Assembly: GCA_946811695.1 (NCBI GenBank)
Contig: OX328127.1
Span: 49,801,774-49,865,773 of the forward strand
DNA length: 64,000 nt
Direction of reading: 5' to 3'
Source of the DNA: Gonocerus acuteangulatus
Taxonomy: Eukaryota; Arthropoda; Insecta; Hemiptera; Coreidae
A program made the position numbers and the translations under genes. Numbering within the stretch: position 1 is the first letter of the stretch; the number at the start of each line of letters is the position of its first letter. The notes below the pieces were generated by a model. The model was not told the origin of the DNA, ran no database searches, and worked only from the letters and a program-made list of their open reading frames with translations. Below are positions 1-10,951 of this stretch, piece by piece.

Positions 1-172
1 TCATAAGCGGGAGATGGTGGGTTCGATTCCCAACCTCCGGCAGGAATTTTATCATCCCATGGCTCGCTGGTAAAATTCCTCGCTGCACCCAGGATGTCGG
101 CGCTAATGACCTAGATGTAGATGCGCCGTAAAAAAAAAAAATAAAATAAAATAAAAATAAAAAAAAAATAAA
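1..172 (+). repeat. tRNA-derived SINE, family B (5' end cut by window)
   Basis: Contains a box B-like GGTTCGATTCCCAA, the family body ending GATGCGCCGT and a poly(A) tail. Closely matches copies at 25702-25927 (inverted) and 53625-53792, which include the missing tRNA-like head. Confidence 0.85.
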
Positions 173-599
173 TAAAGACAATTTTGTGGGGATTTTGACT
201 AATTCTTTGGAAAGGATTTCTTTGTTGGGTTTCAATAAGGAAAAACAGTCAGAGTTTAAAAAAAAACAACAACTATAATTTGGAAGTTTTGGCATGCCCT
301 TATGCAGCCTTCTTTAGCTAAAAAATAAATACATAAAATTAACAAAGATAAAAATCAAAGTAGTATAAAATATATTTTTTATGCCAACAAAACATGTTTT
401 AATGCCTATATAAAGTAACAAAACATTTCTGAGCAAATAAACACTAGTTTTTACACAGAACGTAGTTCAGAGTAAAACACATTATCGGAGGACCCAAGTC
501 AATCAATCAATATTTATTACTACAAATTACTTAAGCAGTGCTGAACAATTTTGTACAGTTAAATATAATAATGGGTTATTTTTAAGAAAATGAACTTAC

Positions 600-775
600 C
601 AGCTCGGGCTGCATAAATTCTTCTAAATAACTAATGCACAGCCTCCTATCCCAGTCATCAGTAATATGTCCTCCGTACATTATCTCACCAAACAAAAACC
701 GCAAATCTTCCCATGGGACTTTAGAATTAGCTTCTAAATAATTGTACAATACACTGACACTAATGTTCAAATCAC
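600..775 (-). CDS. Dynein heavy chain exon 22 (C-terminal region)
   Basis: Encodes [20 protein letters not shown] then [20 protein letters not shown] and [15 protein letters not shown]. The split Gly codon joins exon 21 exactly. Donor GTAAGT, so at least one further exon lies left of the window. Confidence 0.95.
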
Positions 776-1060
776 CTGTAAATGGAAAACAACTGTTAAT
801 CTGATACAAAGAAGATTATTCAATATCTAGGACAACATGTAGAAGATGACGAAAAAAGAGCTGCAAGAAGATAATGGGTTAAAGTTTCTAAAAAACAGGT
901 CTTAAGAATAATTCTCCTATCAAGATCTATTTTCACATGAATTATTATGTACATTTATCAAAGTGAAAAAAAAAACAATTAAAAATTAAGAGCTCATTTT
1001 AAAAGGGGGGAAAAAATGCATTTTTAAATTGTCTAATGTGAAATGACGCCGGTCTGATCT

Positions 1061-1250
1061 CATAAGGGTAGTATACAGCGGTGGCCCATTTTTGCCTGGT
1101 GATTTTTTTGCACCGAAAAATAGTCGACACTTGTCCGAGCGTTTCGTCCAATGCGTCTTAGGAGCTAAGAAATAAAATATAATAGGTTGAAAATTGATTA
1201 TTTTATATCTTGAGTTTGGAAAATATCGGCATGATACTTTCCCTTATTAT
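1061..1250 (+). repeat. Partial copy of the GTATACAGCG palindromic element
   Basis: The end resembles CAAGGGGAGTATACAGCG and the following about 170 bp resemble one arm of the element at 45653-47343 (shared AAATAGTCGACAC, CGTCCAATGCG and TAAAATA blocks). Only a single arm is visible here. Confidence 0.7.
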
Positions 1251-1335
1251 TAAAATGAATATGGGAACGGCAGAGAAGGTGAAAGATAATTAACAGTCAG
1301 CATTATAGAAACACCACTTTAATGAGTACCGCCCA

Positions 1336-1392
1336 AAGGAAGTTCAGAACAAGACTGATCAGGGGTAGCCTCTCTCAGAGGTTACACTTATA
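1336..1392 (-). repeat. LTR segment of the copia-type element (left copy)
   Basis: A 57-bp sequence repeated nearly exactly at 3689-3745 on the other side of the pol remnants. A purine-rich GAGCAGGGG lies just inside (minus sense), as expected of a polypurine tract next to a 3' LTR. The outer LTR boundary is unclear. Confidence 0.65.
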
Positions 1393-1507
1393 AAACTTGA
1401 TACCCCTGCTCAAGTCAAACTATAAAAATAACACATATTTTTTTCTTTGACTTGCAATAAAAATATTTTTTTTTTTAAAATAATACAACCAAAAACATAT
1501 AATAATA

Positions 1508-1912
1508 TTAATTAACATTTAACAAATATCTGAATTGATTAAATTTATTTTCACATAAGGCTTTTGTAAAAATGTCTCCTATGTTATTTTGGGAATCTAC
1601 ATAATCTATTACTATTTTCTTCTTGTCCACCAAGTCTTTTATATAATGAAATTTTATATCAATATGGCGAGATATTCTGCTGTTTTCAAAACTCTGCGCC
1701 ATGCAAAGTGCGCTCTGGTTGTCCGTAAGAAGAGTTGGAGCACCTTTAACACTTCCTAAGTCCTTAAGAACACTCTGTAAGTACATCATATCACTGGCTG
1801 AAACTGCACAAGATATATATTCAGCTTCCGCAGTTGATAGTGCTACAGTTGCCTGTTTTCTGTCCATTTTGCTTGACTTTAAATATCCATCTAGTGTCAA
1901 TTGCTTTTTCTC
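1508..1912 (-). pseudogene. Copia-type RNase H fragment
   Basis: Encodes QATVALSTAEAEYISCAVSA, then LLTDNQSALCMAQ and SRISRHIDIKFHYIKDLV, the Ty1/copia RNase H signature including the conserved Glu and Asp. It is joined directly, in a different frame, to the start of the reverse-transcriptase region of the same element. The whole RT core is missing, so this is a dead copy. Confidence 0.9.
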
Positions 1913-3660
1913 CTAGAGGTAATGTAGCAACTTCCCATGTACCATGACGTTCAAGAGCATCTATTTCATTTTGAATGGCTTCTTCCCAGCCATCACCTGA
2001 TTTGATAGCTTCATCATAATTTTCAGGTTCACCGGTTAATAAGCAATATGCTATGTATAACTCATAGTCGTCTAGTTTTGAGGGCTGTTTGATATTTCCT
2101 CTAGATTTTCTCCTATTGTTCTCATCCTTTTCTTCTTCATCTTCAAAACCGTAGAAATCATCAGAGCTGTCATCACTATTTGATGAGGGTTTTGACAATT
2201 GTTCTTCTGTACCCTTTTTATAATCTTCCGTAGGTCTTTCAATTTTCTCTTCAAATGTGTCATTCATATTATATTGGTATGAATCTTGTTTTTTTATTAC
2301 ACCAAGTTTCGTTTCATCAAAAGTTACATCTCGAGAATTAACAATCTTGTTGTCGAGCGGATCCCACAGCCTGTAGCCTCCTCCTGCATAACCAACCATT
2401 ATCATAGGTTTTGCTCTTGGTTCTAGTTTACTTTCTCTTGGAAGTTTTAGAACCCATGCTTGAGAGCCGAATACTCTTAATTTGGAGATATCGTTTTTGC
2501 CATACCATATTGTAGCTGGTGTATGGCCATTAAGAGCACTTGTCGGAGATCTGTTCAGTTCATAAGCTGATGACCTGATAGCTTCACCCCAAAGGTGTCT
2601 TGGTAGATCACTGTCAGCAAATTTAGTCCTGACTTTGTTCATTAAAGTTAGATTCATTCTCTCTGATTTTGAGTTCTGCTGAGGCGTGTAGGTCATTGTG
2701 TATTCAATAATTATTCCTTTATCTCTACAATACCTTTTAAAATTTGTAGAAGTGAATTCAGTACCGTTGTCAAGCCGAATACGTTTTGTTTTTGCTCCAT
2801 GTTGAGTCTTCACAAATTTTATATAATTAATTAAGTTTTGTTCTGCCTCGTTTTTATTTTTCAGGAGGTATACAGTAGTAAAATGAGAAAAATCATCCAC
2901 AACTACCTGGAAGTAGCGTTCATTGTCCATTGTTGGAGTTCTCACAGGTCTACTGATGTCTGAATGAATTAGTTCACCAATTTCCTTTGTTGATTTTGCA
3001 GTTCCTTTGAAGGGTAGTCTTCTTGCTTTTCCTTCAAGACATTGGGGACACTTTTCGTCATTGTATGGCAAATTTAACAGTTGTAATCCAAGTCTATTTA
3101 GATGTCCAAGGCTTTTGTGCCATAAACTTCCCTTACTGGAACTTAGCCCACTAAACTCTTTGTTTACATTGGCACATTTAGGTTTTATCTTTAAAAAGAA
3201 GAGGTTACACTGCCCATTCTTACATTTCAAATAGGTATTTTTACCTTTAATTATTACTTTATCATTATTAAATATGACAGTTAAATTCTTCTGAATTAGT
3301 TTACTCACTGATAGGAGGTTATTTCTTAATCCAGGAACAATTAGTGCTTCAGAAGAAATAGTTCTATTATTTGAAAGTCCTATAAACTTCCCATACTTGC
3401 TTGCAGTCATCTCACTACCATTAGCAGTTTTAATTATCACTTTCCGTTTTAGATCTTTTATATCTGTCATGTATTCTTGTAAATTCTCAACCACTAAATG
3501 ATTCGTAACTCCAGAATCCAATATAAAAATGTCATTTTTGTTACTTATTTCACAATTTAAGGCAGAAAATGTTATGCCTGCTTGATGTGCCTTAGGTGGA
3601 CTGGCATTATTCTTCTTACAAGTTTTCATTGTAGATGTCCTTTTAAAGCCGTCACGTTTT
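1870..3660 (-). pseudogene. Copia-type gag-pol remnant: protease, integrase, start of RT
   Basis: A 602-residue open frame of a Ty1/copia retrotransposon. Order: aspartic protease motif DSGVTNH (about residue 38), GAG-pre-integrase zinc finger with H..H..C..C (about residues 170-205), integrase core with Asp in IHSDISRP, Asp in RLDNG and Glu in SKSERMN (35 residues between the last two, as in active integrases), then the DTRWIFKVK motif at the start of reverse transcriptase. After that the frame runs into RNase H sequence out of frame. Upstream of the first Met the coding sense can be followed to about 3680, where it meets LTR sequence, so gag is also missing. Minus strand, within the dynein intron 776-10075. 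Confidence 0.93.
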
Positions 3661-3688
3661 TCTTTGCTCCAACAGCTTGCTATTTTAT

Positions 3689-3745
3689 AAGGAAGTTCAG
3701 AACAAGACTGATCAGGGGTAGCCTCTCTCAGAGGTTACACTTATA
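3689..3745 (-). repeat. LTR segment of the copia-type element (right copy, split)
   Basis: Nearly identical to 1336-1392. It stops at TATA at 3745, where a fold-back element is inserted. The sequence that follows in the left copy (AAACTTGATAC) reappears at 9424-9434, beyond the fold-back. Confidence 0.7.
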
Positions 3746-3919
3746 CTGAAACCAATGTGTTGCAGAAACGCCGAGGCCTGTGCTTCGTCTCTGCTGCGTC
3801 TGCGCTGGGGCTTCAGAAATAGCGAAAAAACAGACAGAGGAGGTCCTTAGGGCCCAGTTCAGAAACGGTACCGCAAATTGAACCCAGCGCAGACGCAGCA
3901 GAGACGAAGCACAGGCCTA

Positions 3920-4016
3920 CTACCAGGTAGTTGTGGATGATTTTTCTCATTTTACTACTGTATACCTCCTGAAAAATAAAAACGAGGCAGAACAAAACTT
4001 AATTAATTATATAAAA
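3920..4016 (+). repeat. Captured copia integrase fragment in inverted orientation
   Basis: About 97 bp coding VVVDDFSHFTTVYLLKNKNE on the plus strand, nearly identical to the integrase segment at about 2819-2913, which is on the minus strand. It sits inside the left arm of the fold-back and is absent from the right arm. Confidence 0.85.
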
Positions 4017-4307
4017 TCTAAATCTAAAAGCTCAGTAACTTGCCTAGTTCCGATAGAAGCCACGCGCTGCGCTGCTGAGCCTTGAGTCCAAATCTGACGA
4101 TACGAAAACAGTACGCTTTTTTTGTCGTCTGTATTTTTAAAAAAATGAAAGAGAGGTAAATCTAGGAACTTTTTGAGAAAAAGAGAAACTCATGACGAGT
4201 TTAATATTTTAAAAACTGGTATGGTTACTTCCATACTTCCAACCATGGTTACCTAAGTTGTCCTCGAGGTCTTTCTCCCTCCCCTCCCCCCTAGGCATTC
4301 TCTAGTG

Positions 4308-4338
4308 CTGAAGAAGGCTGCCATTGTTGCAGTCGAAA
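4308..4338 (+). ncRNA. Hammerhead-like core motif
   Basis: CTGAAGA, a 20-nt segment that can pair as GGCTGC with GCAGTC, then GAAAC. This is the order CUGANGA, stem II, GAAA of a hammerhead ribozyme. A similar unit is at 16369-16398 with covarying stem bases. I cannot identify stem III or a cleavage site, so activity is unproven. Confidence 0.35.
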
Positions 4339-5087
4339 CGTCCAAAATACAGATTTCTTTTTGAAAGTCTGACGTTTCTCTCCTAGCCGAATCCCAACTA
4401 TACCTGTCTTCGTATCTCTACAGCGGCTAACTATCTCCATCTACACTACAAAGGTTATATGTTTACCATTTTTATACCTTTTTATTATTATGGTGCATCG
4501 ATTGCTCGGATCATTAGCGCCATTTTATATCTATTATCACATTTTAGTTTTATTATTTTTATTCTCTGGTATGTTTGTAATTTATTCCTTAATTTACCTA
4601 GATTTAAGTTACTTCCTTATCATTACATAATCTATGAAAACATTGAACTCTTCTTAACATTTTACCTTAGCATTAACATTTAGTTTATTAATAATAGAAT
4701 TTAAATCTTTCTTAGTACTCCCAACAAGCCAGTATCCTTGATTAATATCAACATTAATTAGTTCTTCAGCAGATTTATTAAAAATATCAGTATTTTTTAG
4801 TTTCTTTAAAACGTTAGGCTGACAACAATTTCCGAACCATACAGAAAATGTGGTGGAATTTAAAAATTATTTTTACATTCTTTTAAATAATAAATTTCCC
4901 CCAGTGCCTTAAGGTGCTTTTTTCTTTCTAAAAACAAATCCTTTACCCAACTTTAATCCACTAAAAATTGTTTATACTCCTTTTTTCTTTTTAAATACTC
5001 ATTCAACGAAGCTCCTTTTTGATCTGCTTCCATTCTAATTATATTATAACCGAAGGACCCTTCAAGGGAAGACTTGCATAGAAAAAA

Positions 5088-5873
5088 ATTGCAACGTTTT
5101 TAAATGTAAATCTACTTTGCATTTCAATTAATATATTAAAAACAGACAAAATAACCTGTACTTACCGTTGTCCGTGTTTAATTCTTTGGCGATTTAATCC
5201 CATGTCTGGTCTTTACTTGTCGTCCTCATATAATTCAGAAGACTTGTATCGCACAACACAGTAAAATTTTTCACTTCACATATTAAACTTTCCACGATTA
5301 AATGGAATGGCGAGCGAGCAAGTACCGACAGAGGACGCAGGAATCTGTGTGAAAACACAAAAACGCCGAGGGACGACAGAGGCCCTTGCCGCGCCTGCGC
5401 CTGCGCTGGCTACAATATGCGGCACTCCATTGAAACCAATGTGTTGCAGAAACGCCGAGGCCTGTGCTTCGTCTCTGCTGCATCTGCGCTGGGCTCAATT
5501 TGCGCCCGGCCGCCCAAATACAAATTTGCGCCCGGAGTGCCGCATATTGAAGCCAGCGCAGGCGCAGGCGCGGACAGGTCCTCTGTCGTCCCCGGCGTTT
5601 TTGTGTTTTCACACAGATTCCTACGTCCTCTGCCGGTACTGGCTCGCTCGCCATTCCATTTAATCATGGAAAGTTTTATATGTGAAGTGAAAATTTTTAC
5701 TGTGTTGTGCGACACAAGTCTTCTGAATTATATGAGGACGACAAGTAAAGACCAGACATGGGATTAAATCGCCAAAGAATTAAACATGGATAAGGGTAAG
5801 TACAGGTTATTTTGTCTGTTTTTAATATATTAATTGAAATGCAAAGTAGATTTACATTTAAAAGTGTTGCAAC
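5088..5873. repeat. Inner palindrome of the fold-back, 393-bp arms
   Basis: Arms mirror about 5480.5 with almost no net indel; checks at GGAATGG/CCATTCC, CTTAC/GTAAG and the outer AT-rich blocks give the same axis. The central 105 bp (5429-5533) is a non-palindromic GC-rich spacer. Each arm reads outward through a GC-rich block, a Met-initiated segment with NYMRTTSKDQTWD, a TAA, then IAKELN, then a good splice donor (GTAAGTAC). This produces near-identical ORFs on both strands, which are mirror images rather than two genes. Confidence 0.88.
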
Positions 5874-6450
5874 TCTTTAAAATATTATTGAGATTACAAT
5901 TGAGTTAAAACAAATAAATCAAGTGAACAAAAATAGTGAGTATTATTATAAAAATGAATTATGTAAGTACAGGTTATTTTACCTGTTTTCATTATTTTAA
6001 TAGAAATACAAAGTAGATTTACATTTAAAGATGTAGTAACACTCAAAAATATTATTAATATAACAATTGAACTGAAACAAATAAATCAAGTGAAGAAAAA
6101 TAGTATTATTATCAACATGAATAATATAAGTACAGGTTATTTTGCCTGTTTTCGTTATTTTAATAGAAATACAAAGTAGATTTACATTTAAAGATGTAGT
6201 AACACTCAAAAATATTATTAATATATCAACTGAATTGGAAAAAATAAATGAAGTGAACATAAATAGTGAGTATTATAAGAATGGATTATATAAGTTCAGG
6301 TTATTTTACCTATTTATTAATATATTTATTTAATTAAGTAGATTTAAAAATAAAGTAACTCTTAAAAACATTATTGAGATTAAAATTGAATTAAAGCAAA
6401 TTGTATTAAGTGAACAAAAATAAGTGAGATAATTGTTTGTAGTTAAAGAA
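5796..6450 (+). repeat. Four tandem exon-like modules, period 163-167 bp
   Basis: Units begin near 5796, 5963, 6126 and 6290. Each has donor-like (G)TAAGTACAGG, a T-rich stretch ending TTTTAATAG (acceptor-like), then a segment starting AAATACAAAGTAGATTTACA. Units 2 and 3 are open after that acceptor (SRFTFKDVVTLKNIIN) and units 1 and 4 contain stops. Nothing is recognised in the peptide. Confidence 0.7.
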
Positions 6451-7790
6451 TGAAGAACCACTCAAAGCTGGTTTTCTTATGGTTACAAGTTTACTGTGAA
6501 TAGCTAAAAAAAATTGCTACTTTCTCTCATACTCTATTGTAATTGTTTCCCACATTTTGACATTAGGTTCAGGAATTTAAATAGGTTGCAAGTGTGTCCA
6601 TATTGCCCGGCATACTTTAGACATAATGTTGGGAACAGTCCTTTCTCCCAACCTATAGCTATTATTTTAAACATATCCCCAGAAACCAAGTATTTGAAAG
6701 GAAATACTATTGCATTATGTTATTTGTGTTCTAATATCTAATAAATGTTGTTATAGGAAAGAAGGCTGAAGATCAATAGACAAAATTGATAAACTACCAA
6801 CGGAATTCGATATACGATGTAACAAAAGTTATGCCCTTGCAATATCAACAGTTAAGAAGAAGAAAATTATTTGTTGCAGTTACGGAAGCTGAAGACAAAA
6901 TTTATCCTCAATCTAGGAACGATGGTTGAGAATTAGCTGATAATCCATCATATTTACTAACTCCCACGATTATCAATTAACATGATGAGGAAGAAACAAC
7001 ACAAACCTTCATTAAGATTGAATTATTTTGTCTATTTACTCATTTTACTTATTGTATTAGTTCATTCTCCGGTTTGTTAATTATTTTTCTCATTTTTTCT
7101 GTTATTTTAAATAAAATTGTTAAATATGATATGTACATAAAATAAAACTATGCTTGCCTAAGACATATTGCTACCTTCACTTCATTTCCAATTGGCCTCT
7201 GAGCACTGCATTCCTTTCCTTTAATTTCACTTTAATAATCTCATGAATTTTATAAAATTGTTGTCGAGTTGTATATTAGAAATTCAAAGTAAATACTCAT
7301 TTAAAAATATAGTAAACACATTTAGGTAGGTTTTTAATATGGCCTAAGTTTCATTCACTTCATTTCATTTTTTGGGGTTAATTCTATTGTTTTAATTTCA
7401 AATTTCGCTGAGAATAAATTTGAAGTCTAGTCTCCCTTCAAAATGTATGAATTCAATTGTTATGTTAATGGTATTTTTAATTAAAAACACCTCAAATTTA
7501 TTATGATCACCACCTCAAACCATAAATATTTTATTTATTTATTTCCTCTCCTTACGCGCAACATTTCGGCCTTTAGGCCATTTTCAAATCACTAGAAGAA
7601 AAATAAAGTAAGTGTTAACATCACATTTTTAATTAAGCTTGGACCTCGGAATTTTCTTCTGGAGTAAATAAGGATATGAGATAATTTTTTTTTTTTATTC
7701 CTACCCCCAATGAAAATTTACAAATCAAAATTGCTGGCTTGTGCCAGTTCATGTTCTACTCCACATGCATTTGTCAGTGTTTGAAGGTGG
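6451..7790. other. Loop region of the fold-back, no gene recognised
   Basis: AT-rich sequence between the modules and the right arm. A short segment near 6585-6625 codes VCPYCPAYF, too little to assign. At 7562-7600 a minus-strand GGCCTAAAGGCC-GAAA motif recurs as a plus-strand relative at 8899-8930. Confidence 0.5.
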
Positions 7791-9434
7791 AGTACATTTT
7801 TTTCTATGCAAGTCTTCCCTTGAAGGGTCCTTCGGTTATAATATAATTAGAATGGAAGCAGATCAAAAAGGAGCTTCGTTGAATGAGTATTTAAAAAGAA
7901 AAAAGGAGTATAAACAATTTTTAGTGGATTAAAGTTGGGTAAAGGATTTGTTTTTAGAAAGAAAAAAGCACCTTAAGGCACTGGGGGAAATTTATTATTT
8001 AAAAGAATGTAAAAATAATTTTTAAATTCCACCACATTTTCTGTATGGTTCGGAAATTGTTGTCAGCCTAACGTTTTAAAGAAACTAAAAAATACTGATA
8101 TTTTTAATAAATCTGCTGAAGAACTAATTGGTTTTGTTATTAATCAAGGATACTGGCTTGTTGGGAGTACTATGAAAGATTTAAATTCTATTATTAATAA
8201 ACTAAATGTTAATGCTAAGGTAAAATGTTAAGAAGAGTTCAATGTTTTCATAGATTATGTAATGATAAGGAAGTAACTTAAATCTAGGTAAATTAAGGAA
8301 TAAATTACAAACATACCAGAGAATAAAAATAATAAAACTAAAATGCGATAATAGATATAAAATGGTGCTAATGATCCGAGCAATCGATGCACCATAATAA
8401 TAAAAAGGTATAAAAATGGTAAACATATAACCTTTGTAGATTGTAAGAATATAAGAGAAAATTTATTATTTAGAAATAATGATGTGGATAGTGAACTAAT
8501 AAAGAAGTATAATGAGTATTTATAAGAAAGAACTGGTTGTGAATTTAACTGATATAAAAATCCCTTAGGAAGTAATTAATTAAATGAAAATGTAGATTTG
8601 TTTCTGACGAATGCAAGATTGTATAGATATAATAAATGTAATAGTAGATGTAGAGTGTATTTTAAAATCATTAGATACTTGTAAAAACCATTTTAATAGC
8701 CTTACAAATAATATAAGTAGGAAAATTGGAAATTTTGTAGAGAAGAAAGAAAAAATGTTTTTAACTGGGTAAATTAATTAAAATTTGGGAGAAGGATTTA
8801 AAAATTAAAATCAGGTTTAAAAAAGAAAATTCTAAAGTTATATTACTATACATGGCTTTGAGGGTCCAATGAGATGTTAACACTTTATTTATTTATTTTT
8901 TTTCTAGTGATTTGAAAATGGCCTGAAGGCCAAAACGAGTGTGTAAGGAGAGGAAATAAATAAATGAAATATTTATGGAATATGTGATGATCATACTAGG
9001 GTGTTTTTAATTTAGCTTGACCTCAGAATTTTCTTTTGGAGGATATTATAAGATAATATTTTTGTTTCACTATATTTTTAAATCTACTTAATATTTCGAG
9101 CAATATATCCGAAATCGTTTTTAAAATATTAAACTCGCCATGAGTTTCTCTTTTTCTCAAAAAGTTCCTAGATTTCCCTCTCTTTCATTTTTTTAAAAAT
9201 ACAGACGATAAAAAAAGCGTACTGTTTTCGTATCGTCAGATTTGGACGCAAGGCTCAGCAACGCAGTACGTGGCTTCTATCGGAACTAGGCAAGTTACTG
9301 AGCTGGGTTCAATTTGCGTTACCGTTTCTGAACTGTGCTCTACGGACCTCCTCTGTCTGTTTTCTCGCTATTTCTGAAGCCCCTGTGCTGCGTCTGCGCT
9401 GGGCTCAATTTGCGCCCGGCCTAAAACTTGATAC

Positions 9435-10075
9435 TTATTCACTTGTTTTAGAGAATATATTAAAGGAATAGTACAATTGTTTAACAATAATTTGCATTTA
9501 TTTACCATAGAAATATTTACTCATTCAGCTTTGCTAAACTGAATTTAAACCATATTCATTTAGGGCTTTCATGCCATGAGGGTACTCCTACCGAAATTCA
9601 CGCCTGAAACTTTTGTGTAGGAAATTCATTAGGCTTTTGTGTGATTATATTCCATATACCGTGATTTCACAACCGTTTTCAATATATTTAAGAAAATATA
9701 TGAAACTGCTTGTGTATGTTAATGAAATATTTGTTTTGTAATACTTCCTCTACATCAAGGGTAACCAAAATTTATACATCTTACTTTTGATAAACATCTA
9801 AAAAAATCTTCCAGACAATGGGACTTTTTTGGGCGACAACAAAAAAATGTTGCCTAAAAAGTGGTTTTGTTTGAGTGAAAATAACAATAAAATCTTCCAG
9901 ACGTCATCAGGTCAGGTGCTTCCACCCGATAAGGAAGGAAGTAAACCAGCTAAAAATAGCAATATTTTCAAGATTCAATTGAACAGAAACCTTTAAAATT
10001 GGAAGTTAATAAAATAATAATATAGTTAAATAGTATTAAACAAACTTTAAAAAATTATAATAAAAATAATCTCAC
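9435..10075. other. Dynein intron sequence, nothing recognised
   Basis: AT-rich intron between the end of the copia LTR and exon 21. No coding or repeat signature seen. Confidence 0.5.
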
Positions 10076-10301
10076 CAACATTAAAAGGATAAACTTTATT
10101 CCAGCCTTGTGGCCCAAATTTTCTTCTCTCTGCAACAACTGCATGAAAGTAGCACAATGAAAACAATATAGCTTTGAATTCAGCTTCTTTAGAACAAAGC
10201 TCCAATGTTTCTTGTGAGAAATTGTCTAAGGCTTTGTGTAAATTTGCTTTAATTCCTGTTGGAGGTTCATTAGTAATTTTAATGGACGATTCCAGTATTC
10301 C
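10076..10301 (-). CDS. Dynein heavy chain exon 21 (C-terminal region)
   Basis: Begins [20 protein letters not shown] and ends [15 protein letters not shown]. It contains [19 protein letters not shown], typical of the start of the dynein C-terminal domain. Acceptor CAG, donor GTGAG, phase 1 out. The next intron (776-10075) is about 9.3 kb and holds the copia and fold-back elements. Confidence 0.95.
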
Positions 10302-10517
10302 CTGAAAGAATAACTAGTTTAATATTCAGATTAGAAAAATAAAAATAAAATCTAAACTTGAAGAAACTAAACTTATTCTGACTGAAGATGGCCTTAAGAG
10401 AAAATAAAGTAAAGTAGAGAAAATAAAGAAAACTTGTATAGAATTCACAACTATTGCTCAGAAAAACATGCAATGTTTGTAGTAGAAGTACAAAAACTCA
10501 TCAAATTAATGCCATGC

Positions 10518-10655
10518 CTGAGGAATTATGTGAGCTGATGGTGATGATGCAGGTTCAGCAGACATAAACACTCTAAAATTTGTGTGAGCATCCATTCCCA
10601 AGGACTCAAGTTTTTTCTCCAAAACAGGAAGCCATGTTTTGACCAAATGGACATT
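10518..10655 (-). CDS. Dynein heavy chain exon 20 (AAA6 end)
   Basis: Forty-six codons: NVHLVKTWLPVLEKKLESLG then NFRVFMSAEPAPSPSAHIIPQ. The donor must be GC (CAG followed by GCATGG). The next GT downstream lies beyond an in-frame stop. Confidence 0.9.
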
Positions 10656-10807
10656 CTAAAAAAGTTTAATAAAAAGAGAGAAAATGAAAATTATAAGTAC
10701 AAAAATGGCATTAGTTATTTACAAAATTATTATTACAAATATAAAAATTACAAGAGTAAAATCAACATCCAATTGAAAAAAAAAAAAAAAATGAAATACT
10801 GACTCAC

Positions 10808-10951
10808 CTGGAGTACCACCCAATGCCCACTTGCACAACCTATCTCCATAGCATTTTCAGCGACGACTTCTTGGCCTTGACCAAGGGAAACATTATGGAA
10901 ATTATCTTCGTCTATTGTAAATCCAAGCTTTTTTCCTAAAGCCTCAACATC
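10808..10951 (-). CDS. Dynein heavy chain exon 19 (AAA6)
   Basis: Forty-eight codons: [20 protein letters not shown] then [20 protein letters not shown] and GHWVVLQ. Acceptor TAG, donor GTGAGT. Confidence 0.95.

Larger units (their letters stand above)
3746..9421. mobile_element. Nested fold-back element, about 5.7 kb
   Basis: Large element with heterogeneous inverted arms. A middle pair, 4438-5087 against 7798-8447, mirrors about axis 6442.5 without net indel over about 625 bp. An outer pair, 4027-4216 against 9118-9305, is displaced by extra sequence in the right arm. Terminal parts share CGCAGACGCAGCA and AGAAATAGCG blocks in opposite orientation. It lies inside a copia LTR and is flanked by TA on both sides (3744-3745 and 9422-9423), consistent with a 2-bp target duplication. 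Interior: a second palindrome (5088-5873), tandem modules (5796-6450) and about 1.3 kb of unexplained sequence. No intact transposase was seen; its class is unknown. Confidence 0.75.

Noticed and set aside
5298..5663. Long ORFs on both strands with nearly the same protein
   Set aside because: They are mirror images of one another because the region is a palindrome; not evidence for two genes.
4459..8426. Two identical 74-75 aa hydrophobic ORFs (4459-4683 plus, 8202-8426 minus)
   Set aside because: They are the same stretch in the two arms of the inverted repeat, AT-rich, and probably antisense to a decayed ORF; no membrane protein is claimed.
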